Positions 17,525 to 26,564 of a DNA stretch of 64,000 nucleotides are shown here, piece by piece. The DNA comes from Bacteroides sp. (GTDB lineage: Bacteria > Bacteroidota > Bacteroidia > Bacteroidales > Muribaculaceae). The notes beneath the pieces were generated by a model that saw only the letters and a program-made list of their open reading frames with translations, did not search any database and was not told the origin of the DNA. The first letter of the stretch is position 1; each line of letters opens with the position of its first letter. The DNA lies in assembly GCA_014802265.1 (NCBI GenBank), contig JAAVCP010000025.1:59897-123896 (forward strand). The letters are read 5' to 3'. The translations under genes and the position numbers were made by a program.

Positions 17525-18846
17525 AAAAACTAACCATACTTCTTGCTTCGATGCTCACTGCTGTGGCAGGTTTTGCCCAGACAGAACACACAACCCCTAA
17601 CCGTATTCTTGTCACCAACACTGCAGGCGACTATAAAGGTTTTGTGATTGACTATCTCGACGACATCAGTTTTGCACGCGTTGACGGTGAGGTGCTTGCT
17701 AAAGTTGAAATCAATGAGGTGACTTTGGATTCATTGAAACTGACCGTCACCAGAACACCTGATTGCCAGTATTATAAATTGGCTGTAATTCCAAAGGTTA
17801 CGGCTGATCAGCTGACTAATGATGTGACTGCTATCCGCTATATCAACAGCTTGCCATCTTCCTTTGTGCCTACTCTTTGGGAAGATTTTGACAATGGTCT
17901 TTTGACCGGTGTTGAGTTAAATCCTGAAAGCGATTATGCACTGTATACAATTGGTGTGGACAGATATGGAGTAGAGGCAGGAGTGTTCAAGGCTGATTTC
18001 ACCACCCCCACACCAGTGATTACAGGAAATCCGCATGTTGGTATGGAGACTGTGGCTTCCACACTTAACTCTTTCACAGTGTCGTTTACCCCAAATGAGG
18101 ATGTCCAGACTTATTGGATACTGGCAGGAGAGAAGGGCACAATGGAGCAGCAGTATGAGATGTTCGGACCAATGTTCAATTTCGCTAATTTCTCACAAAT
18201 GATTCAGATGTGGGGCATCCAGTGTGTAGGGAACTATGAGTACGAATGGACCGATATGGCACCCAACACAGAATATGAGGTATTTGTGGCAATGACTGAT
18301 GTCAATGGTTATTTTGCTCCCTACGAGGTTTATGAGACTTCTACTGTCGCTCTCGGAGGTCATGGTGATGCATACGTTGATATTGACATAAATGCCTACG
18401 AGCTGTCAGACTGGTATGGCGAGATGCTTCCCACTCAGTCAATTCTGTTCTATCCTAATGATGAAGCAAGTTGCTATCGTTATGGCGTTTATCCTGCATC
18501 TACCTACGATGAGTCTTCTGAAGCATTGAAAGAAGAACTCTGCAGTGATCCGTTTATGCCGATGTCTTACTGGTTCTTCTACGAGCCGATGGAGAGTGAG
18601 TTCCAGATTGATCCTTCCACAGAGTGTGTGGTAATAGCTGCTGCCAAAAATATAGATGGCGTGTGGGGTGAGGTTAATGTGGTTCGCTTTACTACTCCAG
18701 ATGAATGTGAGGGATATGTTCCTGCAGAGACACCGGCACGTAAAGGTATCGCCCCTCGAATGTCTTCTCAGAAGAAAGCAACTAACTTCTCTAAAGGCGT
18801 AATGCCGAATCTAAACATGCCCGTTAACAAAGTAGAATTGAAATAA
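17521..18846 (+). CDS. Secreted fibronectin-III-like protein
   Basis: A 441-residue exported protein (MKKLTILLASMLTAVAGFAQ). Residues about 25-55 resemble a short strand pattern seen after signal peptides in Bacteroidales surface proteins (NRILVTNTAGDYKGFVIDYLDDISF). Then at least two or three fibronectin-III-like repeats follow, as shown by LNSFTVSFTPNEDVQTYWILAG, YEYEWTDMAPNTEYEVFVAMTD and STECVVIAAAKNIDGVWGEVNVVRFTTPDE. The C-terminus is basic and lacks a clear sorting domain (GVMPNLNMPVNKVELK). It overlaps the upstream gene by four bases. A surface or adhesion role is likely but unproven. Confidence 0.65.
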   Translation: MKKLTILLASMLTAVAGFAQTEHTTPNRILVTNTAGDYKGFVIDYLDDISFARVDGEVLAKVEINEVTLDSLKLTVTRTPDCQYYKLAVIPKVTADQLTNDVTAIRYINSLPSSFVPTLWEDFDNGLLTGVELNPESDYALYTIGVDRYGVEAGVFKADFTTPTPVITGNPHVGMETVASTLNSFTVSFTPNEDVQTYWILAGEKGTMEQQYEMFGPMFNFANFSQMIQMWGIQCVGNYEYEWTDMAPNTEYEVFVAMTDVNGYFAPYEVYETSTVALGGHGDAYVDIDINAYELSDWYGEMLPTQSILFYPNDEASCYRYGVYPASTYDESSEALKEELCSDPFMPMSYWFFYEPMESEFQIDPSTECVVIAAAKNIDGVWGEVNVVRFTTPDECEGYVPAETPARKGIAPRMSSQKKATNFSKGVMPNLNMPVNKVELK

Positions 18847-18858
18847 TACTTAATTCAA

Positions 18859-18910
18859 CACAAATAAATATGGTCTGAAACTCTAGAGTTTCAGACCATA
18901 TTTATTTGTG
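18859..18910. terminator. Bidirectional terminator, perfect 26-bp palindrome
   Basis: CACAAATAAATATGGTCTGA... is mirrored exactly around CTCTAGAG, 52 bases in all with no loop mismatch. It separates the convergent plus-strand secreted pair from the minus-strand LRR cluster and would work in both directions. Confidence 0.85.
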
Positions 18911-18963
18911 TTTTACCTGAAAATCCACTTAGAGTGGAGTATTCTGATTAACAATAAAATATA

Positions 18964-20220
18964 TTAATTATTCCAATCAATGTTAATTGTGCAGGGAGAC
19001 CTAATGTCTTTTAGTTGTAACACAAATGGATTGTCATAAAGTATCATACCACCAAATATGTGATACCTCCATGGGATATACTCGATATCCTTTGGCACAC
19101 CGTTTACAGTAGCCGAATATCCTCTTGACTTACCTCCACCATAAAGGGTTGGTAAACAAATAGCCATGTCGCTTCCTTTGTTAATCAAAATTTTTGCATT
19201 CTCCTTATAGGGTTTATTTACACCCCGACAGAGGTCTGATGTATTGTCAGCTTTTTTAATCATGACTCCATCATATATCCAAAAACCTCTTCTTCCTGTA
19301 ACTAACAATGGGGTTTTCCTTTTAAACATTTTAGGACACCATTTTCTGTAGGTTTTCTCTCTATCCGCCGGGAATACAATGAGTTTTGGAATATGTTGGC
19401 CACAAATTGAGCTAAATAGATATTTTGGAACTTCGTCAACTAATTTGTCAAAAGATATGAAAGATATACAGTCCAACTCCACGCCCGAAAAAGCATTATC
19501 GCCGATTTTGCATAAAAAAGGTGGGACAGAGAGTGCCTTCAGACTTTTACACCCATGAAAAGCGTTTGCTCCAATTTCTGTTAATAACTCTGGCAGCTGA
19601 ATATAACATAATTTCGTACAGCCAAGGAATGTGTTTTCAGGAATCCGACGCACACTATTAACATCAAAAGAATACATATGAAATATGACATACTCTACGG
19701 TAGAATTGGCTAAGATAGCAGAACCTAAGTTTGTCAAATCAGAGCTGCCTAATGCTATCTCTTTGATATTCATTCCAAAAAAAGCACTGTCACCAATCTC
19801 TGTGACATTAGGTGGAATTTCAAGATAGTCACAGCTACTGTTCATAAAAGCTCGGTTGCCTATTTTCATGGGGTAGAGGAGCATATAGGGCATAATAACC
19901 CTACGCAGATTTGTGCAACCGGCCATTGCCTCTACCCCTATGTCAGCACGAACCATGCCATACATGTCAACACTTGTCAGACGCGTACAATCCTTGAACG
20001 CCCAGTCCCCGATCTTAACCACGGTATAGCGTCCTCCACAAGCGGAAGCAGGAACTATGATATCACCCTCATACTTTTTACCATCAGGCAATGCTACCAA
20101 CTCAGCCTCACTATCCGAAAGCAAATTGAAGGCAAATCCATCAGAAATAATATCTTGCGCTGTAGCTATTGATGAAGTCAATGCTATTATCAAAATTCTC
20201 CATAAAAACAATTTATTCAT
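18964..20220 (-). CDS. BspA-like leucine-rich repeat protein (copy A)
   Basis: About 418 residues from MNKLFLWRILIIALTSSIATAQ, a signal peptide. I choose this Met rather than the ORF start at 20253, which overlaps the preceding gene and has no signal sequence. The protein is built of LRR_5 (BspA/TpLRR) repeats with the IGDxAFxxCxxL pattern: VKIGDWAFKDCTRLTSVDM, MKIGNRAFMNSSCDYLEI, TEIGDSAFFGM, TEIGANAFHGCKSLKAL, CKIGDNAFSGV. A C-terminal non-repeat domain ends SPCTINIDWNN. Such proteins are exported and bind host or bacterial surface ligands. Residues about 35-180 are nearly identical to copy C at 22696-23955, while later parts diverge. It is the last gene of the C10/LRR array. Confidence 0.8.
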   Translation of the reverse strand: MNKLFLWRILIIALTSSIATAQDIISDGFAFNLLSDSEAELVALPDGKKYEGDIIVPASACGGRYTVVKIGDWAFKDCTRLTSVDMYGMVRADIGVEAMAGCTNLRRVIMPYMLLYPMKIGNRAFMNSSCDYLEIPPNVTEIGDSAFFGMNIKEIALGSSDLTNLGSAILANSTVEYVIFHMYSFDVNSVRRIPENTFLGCTKLCYIQLPELLTEIGANAFHGCKSLKALSVPPFLCKIGDNAFSGVELDCISFISFDKLVDEVPKYLFSSICGQHIPKLIVFPADREKTYRKWCPKMFKRKTPLLVTGRRGFWIYDGVMIKKADNTSDLCRGVNKPYKENAKILINKGSDMAICLPTLYGGGKSRGYSATVNGVPKDIEYIPWRYHIFGGMILYDNPFVLQLKDIRSPCTINIDWNN

Positions 20221-20233
20221 TTCAATAGTCTGG

Positions 20234-21568
20234 TTAATTATAGGAGTTGTCAATTTTATTCAATTCAATGGTAAGACTGCAAGGAGACTTAATATCTTTT
20301 AAGAGGAACATGTATTCATAGTAATGGGTATAATGCGAAAAATTCAATGCATTGTTCCCAGAACACCACCAATAAGTTCCAAAGCCTATGGGCTCCACTT
20401 CCATAGGGGTACTGTTCGCAACTGCAGTGTACCCGCTGTGAGTATTTCTATTATACCTTTCCAATACAATGGATAGGCCGCTGCCGTTGGTGACCAATAT
20501 TTCTGCATTACCATCAAAATATTTACTGACCTTTTGTGAGATAATAGGGCGTGCATCATAAACTGCCATCTCCTTATCTATAATTCCATCATATACCCAA
20601 AAGTTGTAATTTCCCGTAACTGAAATCGAAATCCTCTTTTTAAACATTTTGGGACACATTTTTTTATATATCCACGCTTTCTCTGCGGGAAACACAATTA
20701 GATTAGGGATATGTGTTCCGCAGATTGAGCTGAATGAATGTTTCAAGACATCGTCATCTAAGGTGTTGAAAGACACGCAGTCTAACTTTACACCTGAAAA
20801 GGCATTTTCACCGATTTTGCGTAGGTCAGGATAGACGGTAAAAGTTTTCAGACTTTTGCACCCACGGAAAGCGGTTGCCCCAATTTCAGATAATGATTTA
20901 GGCAACTCGATATAGCGTAGCTTTTTGCAGTTCTTGAACGTGTTGGCAGGGATGCTGTCCACATCCAATGTAACATACTCCACAGTAGAATTAGCAAAGG
21001 CTGCAGCCCCTAATGTTTTTAATTTGCAACCATCTATAGCTATAATTTTGGCATTCATTCCAAAGAATGCACTGTCGCCAATTTCACTAACATTAGATGG
21101 GATTGAAAGGTATTTGCAGCTGCTGTTAATAAATGCCCGATTGCCTATTTTTATCGGGTGTGTATCCATTTCCGGCATTAAGACCTCTTGCAGACTGCTG
21201 CATCCCGCCAGTGCCTCTGTCCCTATGTCAACCTGAAACATAGATGACATGTCCAGGCATATAAGTCTTTTGCAGTCCTTGAATGCCCGGTCTCCAATTT
21301 TAACTACAGAATACATATCGTGTGAGCCAACTTTTCTTTTAAATTCTGCAGAGTCCATTCCGCGGATCAGTTTGGCATGGGATAAATAAACAGTGTTTGG
21401 AATTCTGACAACGCCCTCATACTTTTTTCCATCAGGCAATGCCACTAATTCCACACCCCTATTTGGTAAAAAATTAAAAGCTAAACCCTGAAAAAGAAAA
21501 TCTTGCGCATTGGCTGTAGAAGTCAAAAGCCAGACTAATATAGTTGTTAAAAAAAACAATCGGATCAT
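20234..21568 (-). CDS. BspA-like leucine-rich repeat protein (copy B)
   Basis: A 444-residue exported LRR_5 protein (MIRLFFLTTILVWLLTSTANAQ). The repeats run VKIGDRAFKDCKRLICLDM, IKIGNRAFINSSCKYLSI, SEIGDSAFFGM, SEIGATAFRGCKSLKTF and RKIGENAFSGV. It is more diverged from copies A and C than they are from each other, and it carries an extra insert early on (YLSHAKLIRGMDSAEFKRKVGSHDM). The C-terminal domain shares the SPCSLTIELNK ending motif with its neighbours. It lies 13 bases upstream of copy A's chosen start and about 165 bases downstream of the broken C10 gene, so it is probably read as a unit with copy A. Confidence 0.8.
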   Translation of the reverse strand: MIRLFFLTTILVWLLTSTANAQDFLFQGLAFNFLPNRGVELVALPDGKKYEGVVRIPNTVYLSHAKLIRGMDSAEFKRKVGSHDMYSVVKIGDRAFKDCKRLICLDMSSMFQVDIGTEALAGCSSLQEVLMPEMDTHPIKIGNRAFINSSCKYLSIPSNVSEIGDSAFFGMNAKIIAIDGCKLKTLGAAAFANSTVEYVTLDVDSIPANTFKNCKKLRYIELPKSLSEIGATAFRGCKSLKTFTVYPDLRKIGENAFSGVKLDCVSFNTLDDDVLKHSFSSICGTHIPNLIVFPAEKAWIYKKMCPKMFKKRISISVTGNYNFWVYDGIIDKEMAVYDARPIISQKVSKYFDGNAEILVTNGSGLSIVLERYNRNTHSGYTAVANSTPMEVEPIGFGTYWWCSGNNALNFSHYTHYYEYMFLLKDIKSPCSLTIELNKIDNSYN

Positions 21569-21733
21569 AATGATAAGAAATTAGAAGGTAGAAAAACTTT
21601 ATAATTAAATCTGCATGTGACCTTACAAAATTAGGTCACATGCAGATAGGTATTTCTATAACAAAATCAAGGTTAGTAGTTTCTCAAATTTGCTTATAGA
21701 TAACTATAGATGCATAATAACCCAAATAAATTA

Positions 21734-22339
21734 CTATAAATACTTTGAATTAACTATAAATTGTTGTATCATAGATAGGTTACTGTATGGTCCATCGATC
21801 ACTCCATCTCCAATAGTGTCATTCTTATCTCGAAAATTAGCTTTATCACTAAATGAAGTAGAGGATTCACTATATAAAAATAACCATTATCATAGCCTCC
21901 TTGCCCCCATACACAATGGTAATAGAGATTGTATTGATCGTTGTAATAGATATGGAATTGGGCGGCTCCATCAACTGTCCATAAATGCCCAGCTTCAGCA
22001 CCGTTTATTTTACCTCCAACTAATAGGGGGGATTTCTTATATAAGTTCGTAAGCATAGTACTTACTTGAAAATCCACAGAATTGGCAGAAGTGATATAAC
22101 CCATATTCTTAAATGTATTACGGATGTTATCTTTAAAGTTAGTGCTATTGTGTCCTTGTCCCGGGGGTAGTGTCAAGGAGTGCAAAGAACTGGTCAGCTT
22201 TCTCAATGGCTTCCTCAACGCTGACAAAATAGGGATTCCCCTCTTTGGGAGTGTCCTGTGTTTCAAAGTCCGGGGTATCCATTGTGCAAGCTGCGCCAAA
22301 TAAGGCAAGTGCGAGCCATAGAAGATTTCTCTTTTTCAT
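21734..22339 (-). pseudogene. Broken C10 (streptopain-like) peptidase
   Basis: Residues 1-64 are intact and nearly identical to the complete peptidase at 23983-25242 (MKKRNLLWLALALFGAACTMD ... TTPGTRTQ). The sequence then jumps, out of frame, to the region matching about residue 279 onward (NIRNTFKNMGY). About 214 codons are gone, including the catalytic Cys204 block, while the His block survives (GAEAGHLWTVDG). A second frameshift after NGYFY moves the end into another frame (SFSDKANFRDKNDTIGDG), ending at TAG 21736-21734. Two ORF-track entries (21799-22308 and 22145-22378) are the shards of this one gene. It cannot make an active protease. Confidence 0.9.
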
Positions 22340-22407
22340 GACAGTTGGTTTTAAAGTTATACAAGTTAATTTATACACAGTAATTGTCAGTTAGCTGGTA
22401 TTTGGCA

Positions 22408-22437
22408 CAAAGATAGTATAAAAAAATTAAATATCAA
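22408..22437 (-). promoter_or_regulatory. Promoter copy upstream of the broken C10 gene
   Basis: Minus strand TTG, 19-bp spacer, TATCTTTG. It is a near copy of the promoter at 25310-25340, with one base fewer in the A/T spacer. The LRR copies B and A probably still depend on it. Confidence 0.6.
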
Positions 22438-22529
22438 GTTTTAAATTGAAAAATGTTATAAAATTGGTAAAAATGATGCAAAATTAGTTGATGTCTTTAA
22501 GAGAAGGAACCAGGATTCAGAATCAAAAT

Positions 22530-22569
22530 ATCAAGCTGTCCGGAGAGCTGAGTAACCGGACGGCTTGAT
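22530..22569. terminator. Duplicated copy of the mdh terminator hairpin
   Basis: ATCAAGCTGTCCGG/CCGGACGGCTTGAT, identical to the hairpin at 25433-25472 except for one base that makes a G-U pair. It now lies downstream of LRR copy C (stop at 22696) and can end that transcript. Confidence 0.7.
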
Positions 22570-22615
22570 AAGATTTTGATGCCTAAGATCAGGCAGAATT
22601 AGCCATTAGGACAAG

Positions 22616-22660
22616 ATTAGCAAGTGAAGTCGGTATTGGTTTTGGGGACAGCCTCAATAT
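22616..22660 (-). pseudogene. Remnant of the mdh 3' end
   Basis: ATTAGCAAGTGAAGTCGGTA and the bases after it match the last codons of mdh (25519-25563) at about three bases in four. On the minus strand it reads NIEAVPKTNTDFTC-stop against SAEAVHKTNAALPC-stop in the real mdh. The downstream spacer, terminator hairpin and promoter are copied in the same order, so this is the left edge of the duplicated segment. Confidence 0.7.
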
Positions 22661-22695
22661 TTTTATTGTCTGAAATACCGCTGCCATAGGGAAGA

Positions 22696-23955
22696 TTATT
22701 TCCATTCAATGTTGACTGTGGTAGGAGACTTAATACCCTTCAATTCTAATATATATAGATTATGAGGGGAGATCAAGGTATAGTCTTCCTGCTCTATAAT
22801 TGTTTCTAAGTACATGTGCTGCAGTCTCACTAACTTATCATTCACCATAGCTGCGTAGCCCTTGCCTCCTGTTCCTGTACTTTTGCTGTTTGATATTCCA
22901 TATGCGGTATAGTGTTCTACTATAATGGACAGATTGCCTCCTTTGTTGATAAGAATTTCTGCATCGTTGTCGAAATTTTTACTGCTGTTTCGCAAGATGA
23001 TGGAGCTTGGAGCAACGCGAGAAGTCTCTTGACTTATAAGCTTATTGGATAAATGAAAACCTCCTCCTCCTGAAACTAATAGGGGTATTCTTTTCTTAAA
23101 CATCTTTGGACACCACTTATGATACGCCTTTTCAGCAGTCACAGGAAACATAATTAAGTTAGGGATATGGTTCCCACAAATTGAGCTGAACGTATATTGT
23201 GGAGTCGTCTCCACATCATTAAAGACTATACAGTCTAACTTAACTCCATCAAAGGCATTCTTACCTATATGGCAGAGTTTCTTGGGTATGGATAGGGATT
23301 TAAGATTCTTACAGCCACGGAATGCGTTTGCTCCAATTACAGATATAGATTTCGGTAGCACAATATACTTCAAATTTGTGCAGTCTTTGAAAGTGTTATC
23401 CGGAATGCAGCGCATACCACAATAAACATACTCCACTCTTGAATTAGCCAATACTGCGGATCCTATGGTTTTCAAATCAGAACTGCCTAATGCTATCTCT
23501 TTGATAGTCATTCCAAAAAATGCGCTGTCGCCAATCTCTGTGACATTAGGTGGAATTTCAAGATATTCACAACCACTATTCATAAAAGCACGGTTGCCTA
23601 TTTTCATGGGGTAGAGGAGCATATATGGCATAATAACTTTACGCAAATTTGTACAACCGGCCATTGCCTCTACTCCTATGTCAGCATGAACCATGCCATA
23701 CATGTCAACACTTGTCAGACGCGTACAATCCTTGAACGCCCGGTCCCCGATCTTAACCACGGTATAGCGTCCTCCACAAGCGGAAGCAGGAACTACGATA
23801 TCACCCTCATACTTTTTACCATCAGGCAATGCTACCAATTCAGCCTCACTATCCGAAAGCAAATTGAAGGCACATCCGTTATAAATTACATCTTGTGCTT
23901 TAATCCTCAAAGACAAAACGATAACCAAAATAATTAATATAAACAGTTTATTCAT
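22696..23955 (-). CDS. BspA-like leucine-rich repeat protein (copy C)
   Basis: A 419-residue exported LRR_5 protein (signal MNKLFILIILVIVLSLRIKAQ). Repeats include VKIGDRAFKDCTRLTSVDM, MKIGNRAFMNSGCEYLEI, TEIGDSAFFGM, SVIGANAFRGCKNLKSL and CHIGKNAFDGV. A non-repeat C-terminal domain ends ELKGIKSPTTVNIEWK. It starts 27 bases after the stop of the intact C10 peptidase, so peptidase and LRR protein are co-transcribed. The first 180 residues are almost identical to copy A, suggesting recent duplication or gene conversion. A surface-binding role beside a secreted protease is inference. Confidence 0.8.
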   Translation of the reverse strand: MNKLFILIILVIVLSLRIKAQDVIYNGCAFNLLSDSEAELVALPDGKKYEGDIVVPASACGGRYTVVKIGDRAFKDCTRLTSVDMYGMVHADIGVEAMAGCTNLRKVIMPYMLLYPMKIGNRAFMNSGCEYLEIPPNVTEIGDSAFFGMTIKEIALGSSDLKTIGSAVLANSRVEYVYCGMRCIPDNTFKDCTNLKYIVLPKSISVIGANAFRGCKNLKSLSIPKKLCHIGKNAFDGVKLDCIVFNDVETTPQYTFSSICGNHIPNLIMFPVTAEKAYHKWCPKMFKKRIPLLVSGGGGFHLSNKLISQETSRVAPSSIILRNSSKNFDNDAEILINKGGNLSIIVEHYTAYGISNSKSTGTGGKGYAAMVNDKLVRLQHMYLETIIEQEDYTLISPHNLYILELKGIKSPTTVNIEWK

Positions 23956-23982
23956 ACTAACAAATATACCTTCAGGATATAA

Positions 23983-25242
23983 TTATTTGTCCGATTTAAA
24001 AATCTTAGATATTTTTGCTATAAACTCATATACCATATTTAAATCTTTATATTGTCCATCACTTTTCCCATCTCCTACGTCTTTTTTATCTTTGAAAGAG
24101 GCTTTATCACTAAACGAATGCGAGTCGGCATCGTAATAGAAATACCCGTTACCTTTGCCTCCCTGTCCCCATACACAATGGTAGTAAAGATAATAAAGGT
24201 CTTTATAGTATTGATGATACTGAGCTGCTCCATCCACTGTCCATATATGCCCATCCTCCGGTCCAGATATCTTTCCACCAACTAATACAGGAGACTTCTT
24301 ATATAATGTATTCAGTACTATACCTGAATTAAACCGAAATTCCATATCTCGATCAAACCATGCCTTATACCCCATGGTATCTAATGTGTGCTTTATATTC
24401 TTCCCAAAGTTAGGAGCTACACTATTCAATGGTTTATAATCAATATTCAAGTTCTCTTTTCGACCTAAGATTTCCACGAGTCTAGCAATTTCGTCATTTA
24501 CTGTGGTGTCTATCATCTCCTCCCAATTGAAGGTATAGCGTTCCTTTGCCTTGTTGAAGGCATCGGCTGACACCGGCCAACGCAGGGGCCACTGAAAATA
24601 GCTCATGATTTGGGCAGTTGCCAATGCTGCGCAGCCAACAGGTATATTATCTTTAGGGTTAGGACAGACATACTTGTTTAATGAGAATTGATCCCAGTTA
24701 CGGACAGAAGGAGCCAGAAGTGGAGAAACCAGGATGGTTAGTTCTCCATACTTTATTGAATCAATGGGTGTACCTGGATCAGTCGGGAGGGTGGGTCCTA
24801 CTCCTATTACCGGAGGAAGTGTGGAAGCTGTGTTTAAATAATAGCGTAGTCCGGGATTGGTGGTAGTGTCAGCAAGATACATCTGTCCTTCGGTGGAGAA
24901 AGCATAGACGGGGAGCTTGCGTGAGTCTGTAGACATAAGGGCGAAGCCCTCATCGTTCACGTAGTTGATTACATAGAATTCCGGGGTCACATTCGATGAG
25001 CGTGTGAGGGGATTACCTTTCTTGTACATCTCAATATTCTTAACAACCCGTTGTGTCCTTGTCCCGGGGGTAGTGTCAAGGAGTGCAAAGAACTGGTCAG
25101 CTTTCTCAATGGCTTCCTCAACGCTGACAAAATAGCGATTCCCCTCTTTGGGAGTGTCCTGTGTTTCAAAGTCCGGGGTATCCATTGTGCAAGCTGCGCC
25201 AAATAAGGCAAGTGCGAGCCATAGAAGATTTCTCTTTTTCAT
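23983..25242 (-). CDS. C10 family (streptopain-like) cysteine peptidase lipoprotein
   Basis: A 419-residue exported cysteine protease. The N-terminus is a lipoprotein signal (ALALFGAAC, lipidated Cys18), followed by a Spi-type propeptide (about residues 35-140: YFVSVEEAIEKADQFF, EFYVINYVNDEGFALMSTDSRKLPVYAFS). The mature domain starts near residue 175 and holds the catalytic Cys204 in IPVGCAALATAQIMSYFQWP and His332 in PEDGHIWTVDGAA, followed by YYHCVWGQGGKGNGYFYYD. The pattern is that of SpeB and Bacteroides Bfp-type enzymes. It leads an operon with LRR copy C. It would act on the cell surface or in the periplasm. Substrates are unknown. Confidence 0.9.
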   Translation of the reverse strand: MKKRNLLWLALALFGAACTMDTPDFETQDTPKEGNRYFVSVEEAIEKADQFFALLDTTPGTRTQRVVKNIEMYKKGNPLTRSSNVTPEFYVINYVNDEGFALMSTDSRKLPVYAFSTEGQMYLADTTTNPGLRYYLNTASTLPPVIGVGPTLPTDPGTPIDSIKYGELTILVSPLLAPSVRNWDQFSLNKYVCPNPKDNIPVGCAALATAQIMSYFQWPLRWPVSADAFNKAKERYTFNWEEMIDTTVNDEIARLVEILGRKENLNIDYKPLNSVAPNFGKNIKHTLDTMGYKAWFDRDMEFRFNSGIVLNTLYKKSPVLVGGKISGPEDGHIWTVDGAAQYHQYYKDLYYLYYHCVWGQGGKGNGYFYYDADSHSFSDKASFKDKKDVGDGKSDGQYKDLNMVYEFIAKISKIFKSDK

Positions 25243-25309
25243 GACAGTTGGTTTTAAAGTTATACAAGTTAATTTATACTCATAACTATCAGTTAGCTGG
25301 TATTTGGCA

Positions 25310-25340
25310 CAAAGGTAGTATAAAAATTTTTAAATATCAA
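25310..25340 (-). promoter_or_regulatory. Promoter for the C10 peptidase/LRR operon
   Basis: Minus strand TTG (25340-25338), 20-bp spacer, TACCTTTG (25317-25310). The leader to 25242 is about 60 bases. Confidence 0.7.
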
Positions 25341-25432
25341 GTTTTAAATTGAAAAATGTTATAAAATTGGTAAAAATGATGTAAAATTAGTTGATGTCTT
25401 TAAGAGAAGGAACCAGGATTCAGAATCAAAAT

Positions 25433-25472
25433 ATCAAGCCGTCCGGAGAGCTGAGTAACCGGACGGCTTGAT
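25433..25472. terminator. GC-rich terminator hairpin after mdh
   Basis: ATCAAGCCGTCCGG/CCGGACGGCTTGAT, a perfect 14-bp stem with a 12-base loop, 47 bases past the mdh stop. On the minus strand it is followed by ATATTTTGATT. Confidence 0.8.
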
Positions 25473-25519
25473 AAGATTTTGATGCCTTAAATTAGGCAGC
25501 CTAAGCTATTCTCCCAAAA

Positions 25520-26449
25520 TTAGCAGGGGAGGGCAGCATTAGTTTTGTGAACTGCCTCTGCGCTCTTTTGGAAGAGAGCTTTCTCTTCTTCGTTGAGGTT
25601 AAGCTCGATGATTCTCTTGATACCGCCTTTGCCAAGCACGCAGGGAACACCGATGCAGAGATCTTTCTCACCATATTCGCCTTCAAGAAGGGCAGAGCAG
25701 GGGATAACTGCATCCTGATCATGGATAACAGCCTCAACTACCTCAGCTGTAGCAGCACCCGGAGCATACCATGCAGATGTGCCGAGAAGTTTTGTAAGAG
25801 TAGCACCACCAACCATTGTGTCGGCAGCAACCTTGTCAAGAACCTCTTCAGAAAGGAACTCAGTTACGGGCACACCACGGAGAGTAGCGAAACGCTTCAT
25901 AGGAATCATAGTAGTGTCACCATGACCACCGATTACGAAACCTTCAACCTCATTGGGATTAGCGTTGAGGGCTTTGCTGAGATAATATTTGAAACGGCTG
26001 CTGTCAAGAGCGCCACCCATACCAATGATACGGTTTTTGGGAAGACCTGAAATCTTGTGGATAAGATAGGTCATGGTGTCCATCGGGTTGGAAACGCATA
26101 CGATCACTGCATTGGGGCTATATTTGAGAACACTCTCAGTAACCTGCTTTACGATGCCTGCGTTCACGCCGATAAGCTCCTCACGGGTCATACCCGGCTT
26201 ACGGGGAATACCTGAAGTGATAACAACAACGTCGCTGTCTTTTGTTGCCTCGTAGTTGTTGGTTACGCCACTGATACGGGTGTTCATGTCGAGAAGGTTT
26301 GCAGTCTGCATCATATCCATGGCTTTGCCTTCAGACACACCTTCCTTGATATCGATCATTACAACTTCGTCTGCTACTTCGCGCAGAGCGATGACATTGG
26401 CTGCTGTTGCGCCTACATTACCGGCGCCCACAACTGTTACTTTTGACAT
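25520..26449 (-). CDS. mdh: Malate dehydrogenase
   Basis: A 309-residue NAD-dependent malate dehydrogenase of the LDH-like type, interconverting malate and oxaloacetate in the cytoplasm. The Rossmann glycine motif GAGNVGAT (residues about 7-14) is followed by an acidic residue ending strand 2 (MIDIKEG) that selects NAD over NADP. The active-site loop carries PRKPGMTREEL with the substrate-binding Arg residues, then VSNPMDTMTYL and the catalytic His in VIGGHGDTTMIP. In Bacteroidales this enzyme works in the reductive branch from PEP/oxaloacetate to fumarate and succinate. It is monocistronic with a perfect promoter. Its 3' end has been copied into the LRR array. Confidence 0.95.
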   Translation of the reverse strand: MSKVTVVGAGNVGATAANVIALREVADEVVMIDIKEGVSEGKAMDMMQTANLLDMNTRISGVTNNYEATKDSDVVVITSGIPRKPGMTREELIGVNAGIVKQVTESVLKYSPNAVIVCVSNPMDTMTYLIHKISGLPKNRIIGMGGALDSSRFKYYLSKALNANPNEVEGFVIGGHGDTTMIPMKRFATLRGVPVTEFLSEEVLDKVAADTMVGGATLTKLLGTSAWYAPGAATAEVVEAVIHDQDAVIPCSALLEGEYGEKDLCIGVPCVLGKGGIKRIIELNLNEEEKALFQKSAEAVHKTNAALPC

Positions 26450-26564
26450 AACTTATTATTGTTTAAGGTTATATATAATTGTTAAACTTTCTGGTGATTT
26501 ATAGGGCGGCTCATTTTCATCAGCAGACAGTGTGAGCTATTGATCCTGCTTTTGTGAGTCACTG

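Noticed and set aside
22145-22378. ORF-track entries 22145-22378 and 21799-22308 as two genes
   Set aside because: They are two frames of one broken C10 peptidase, as shown by alignment with the intact copy.
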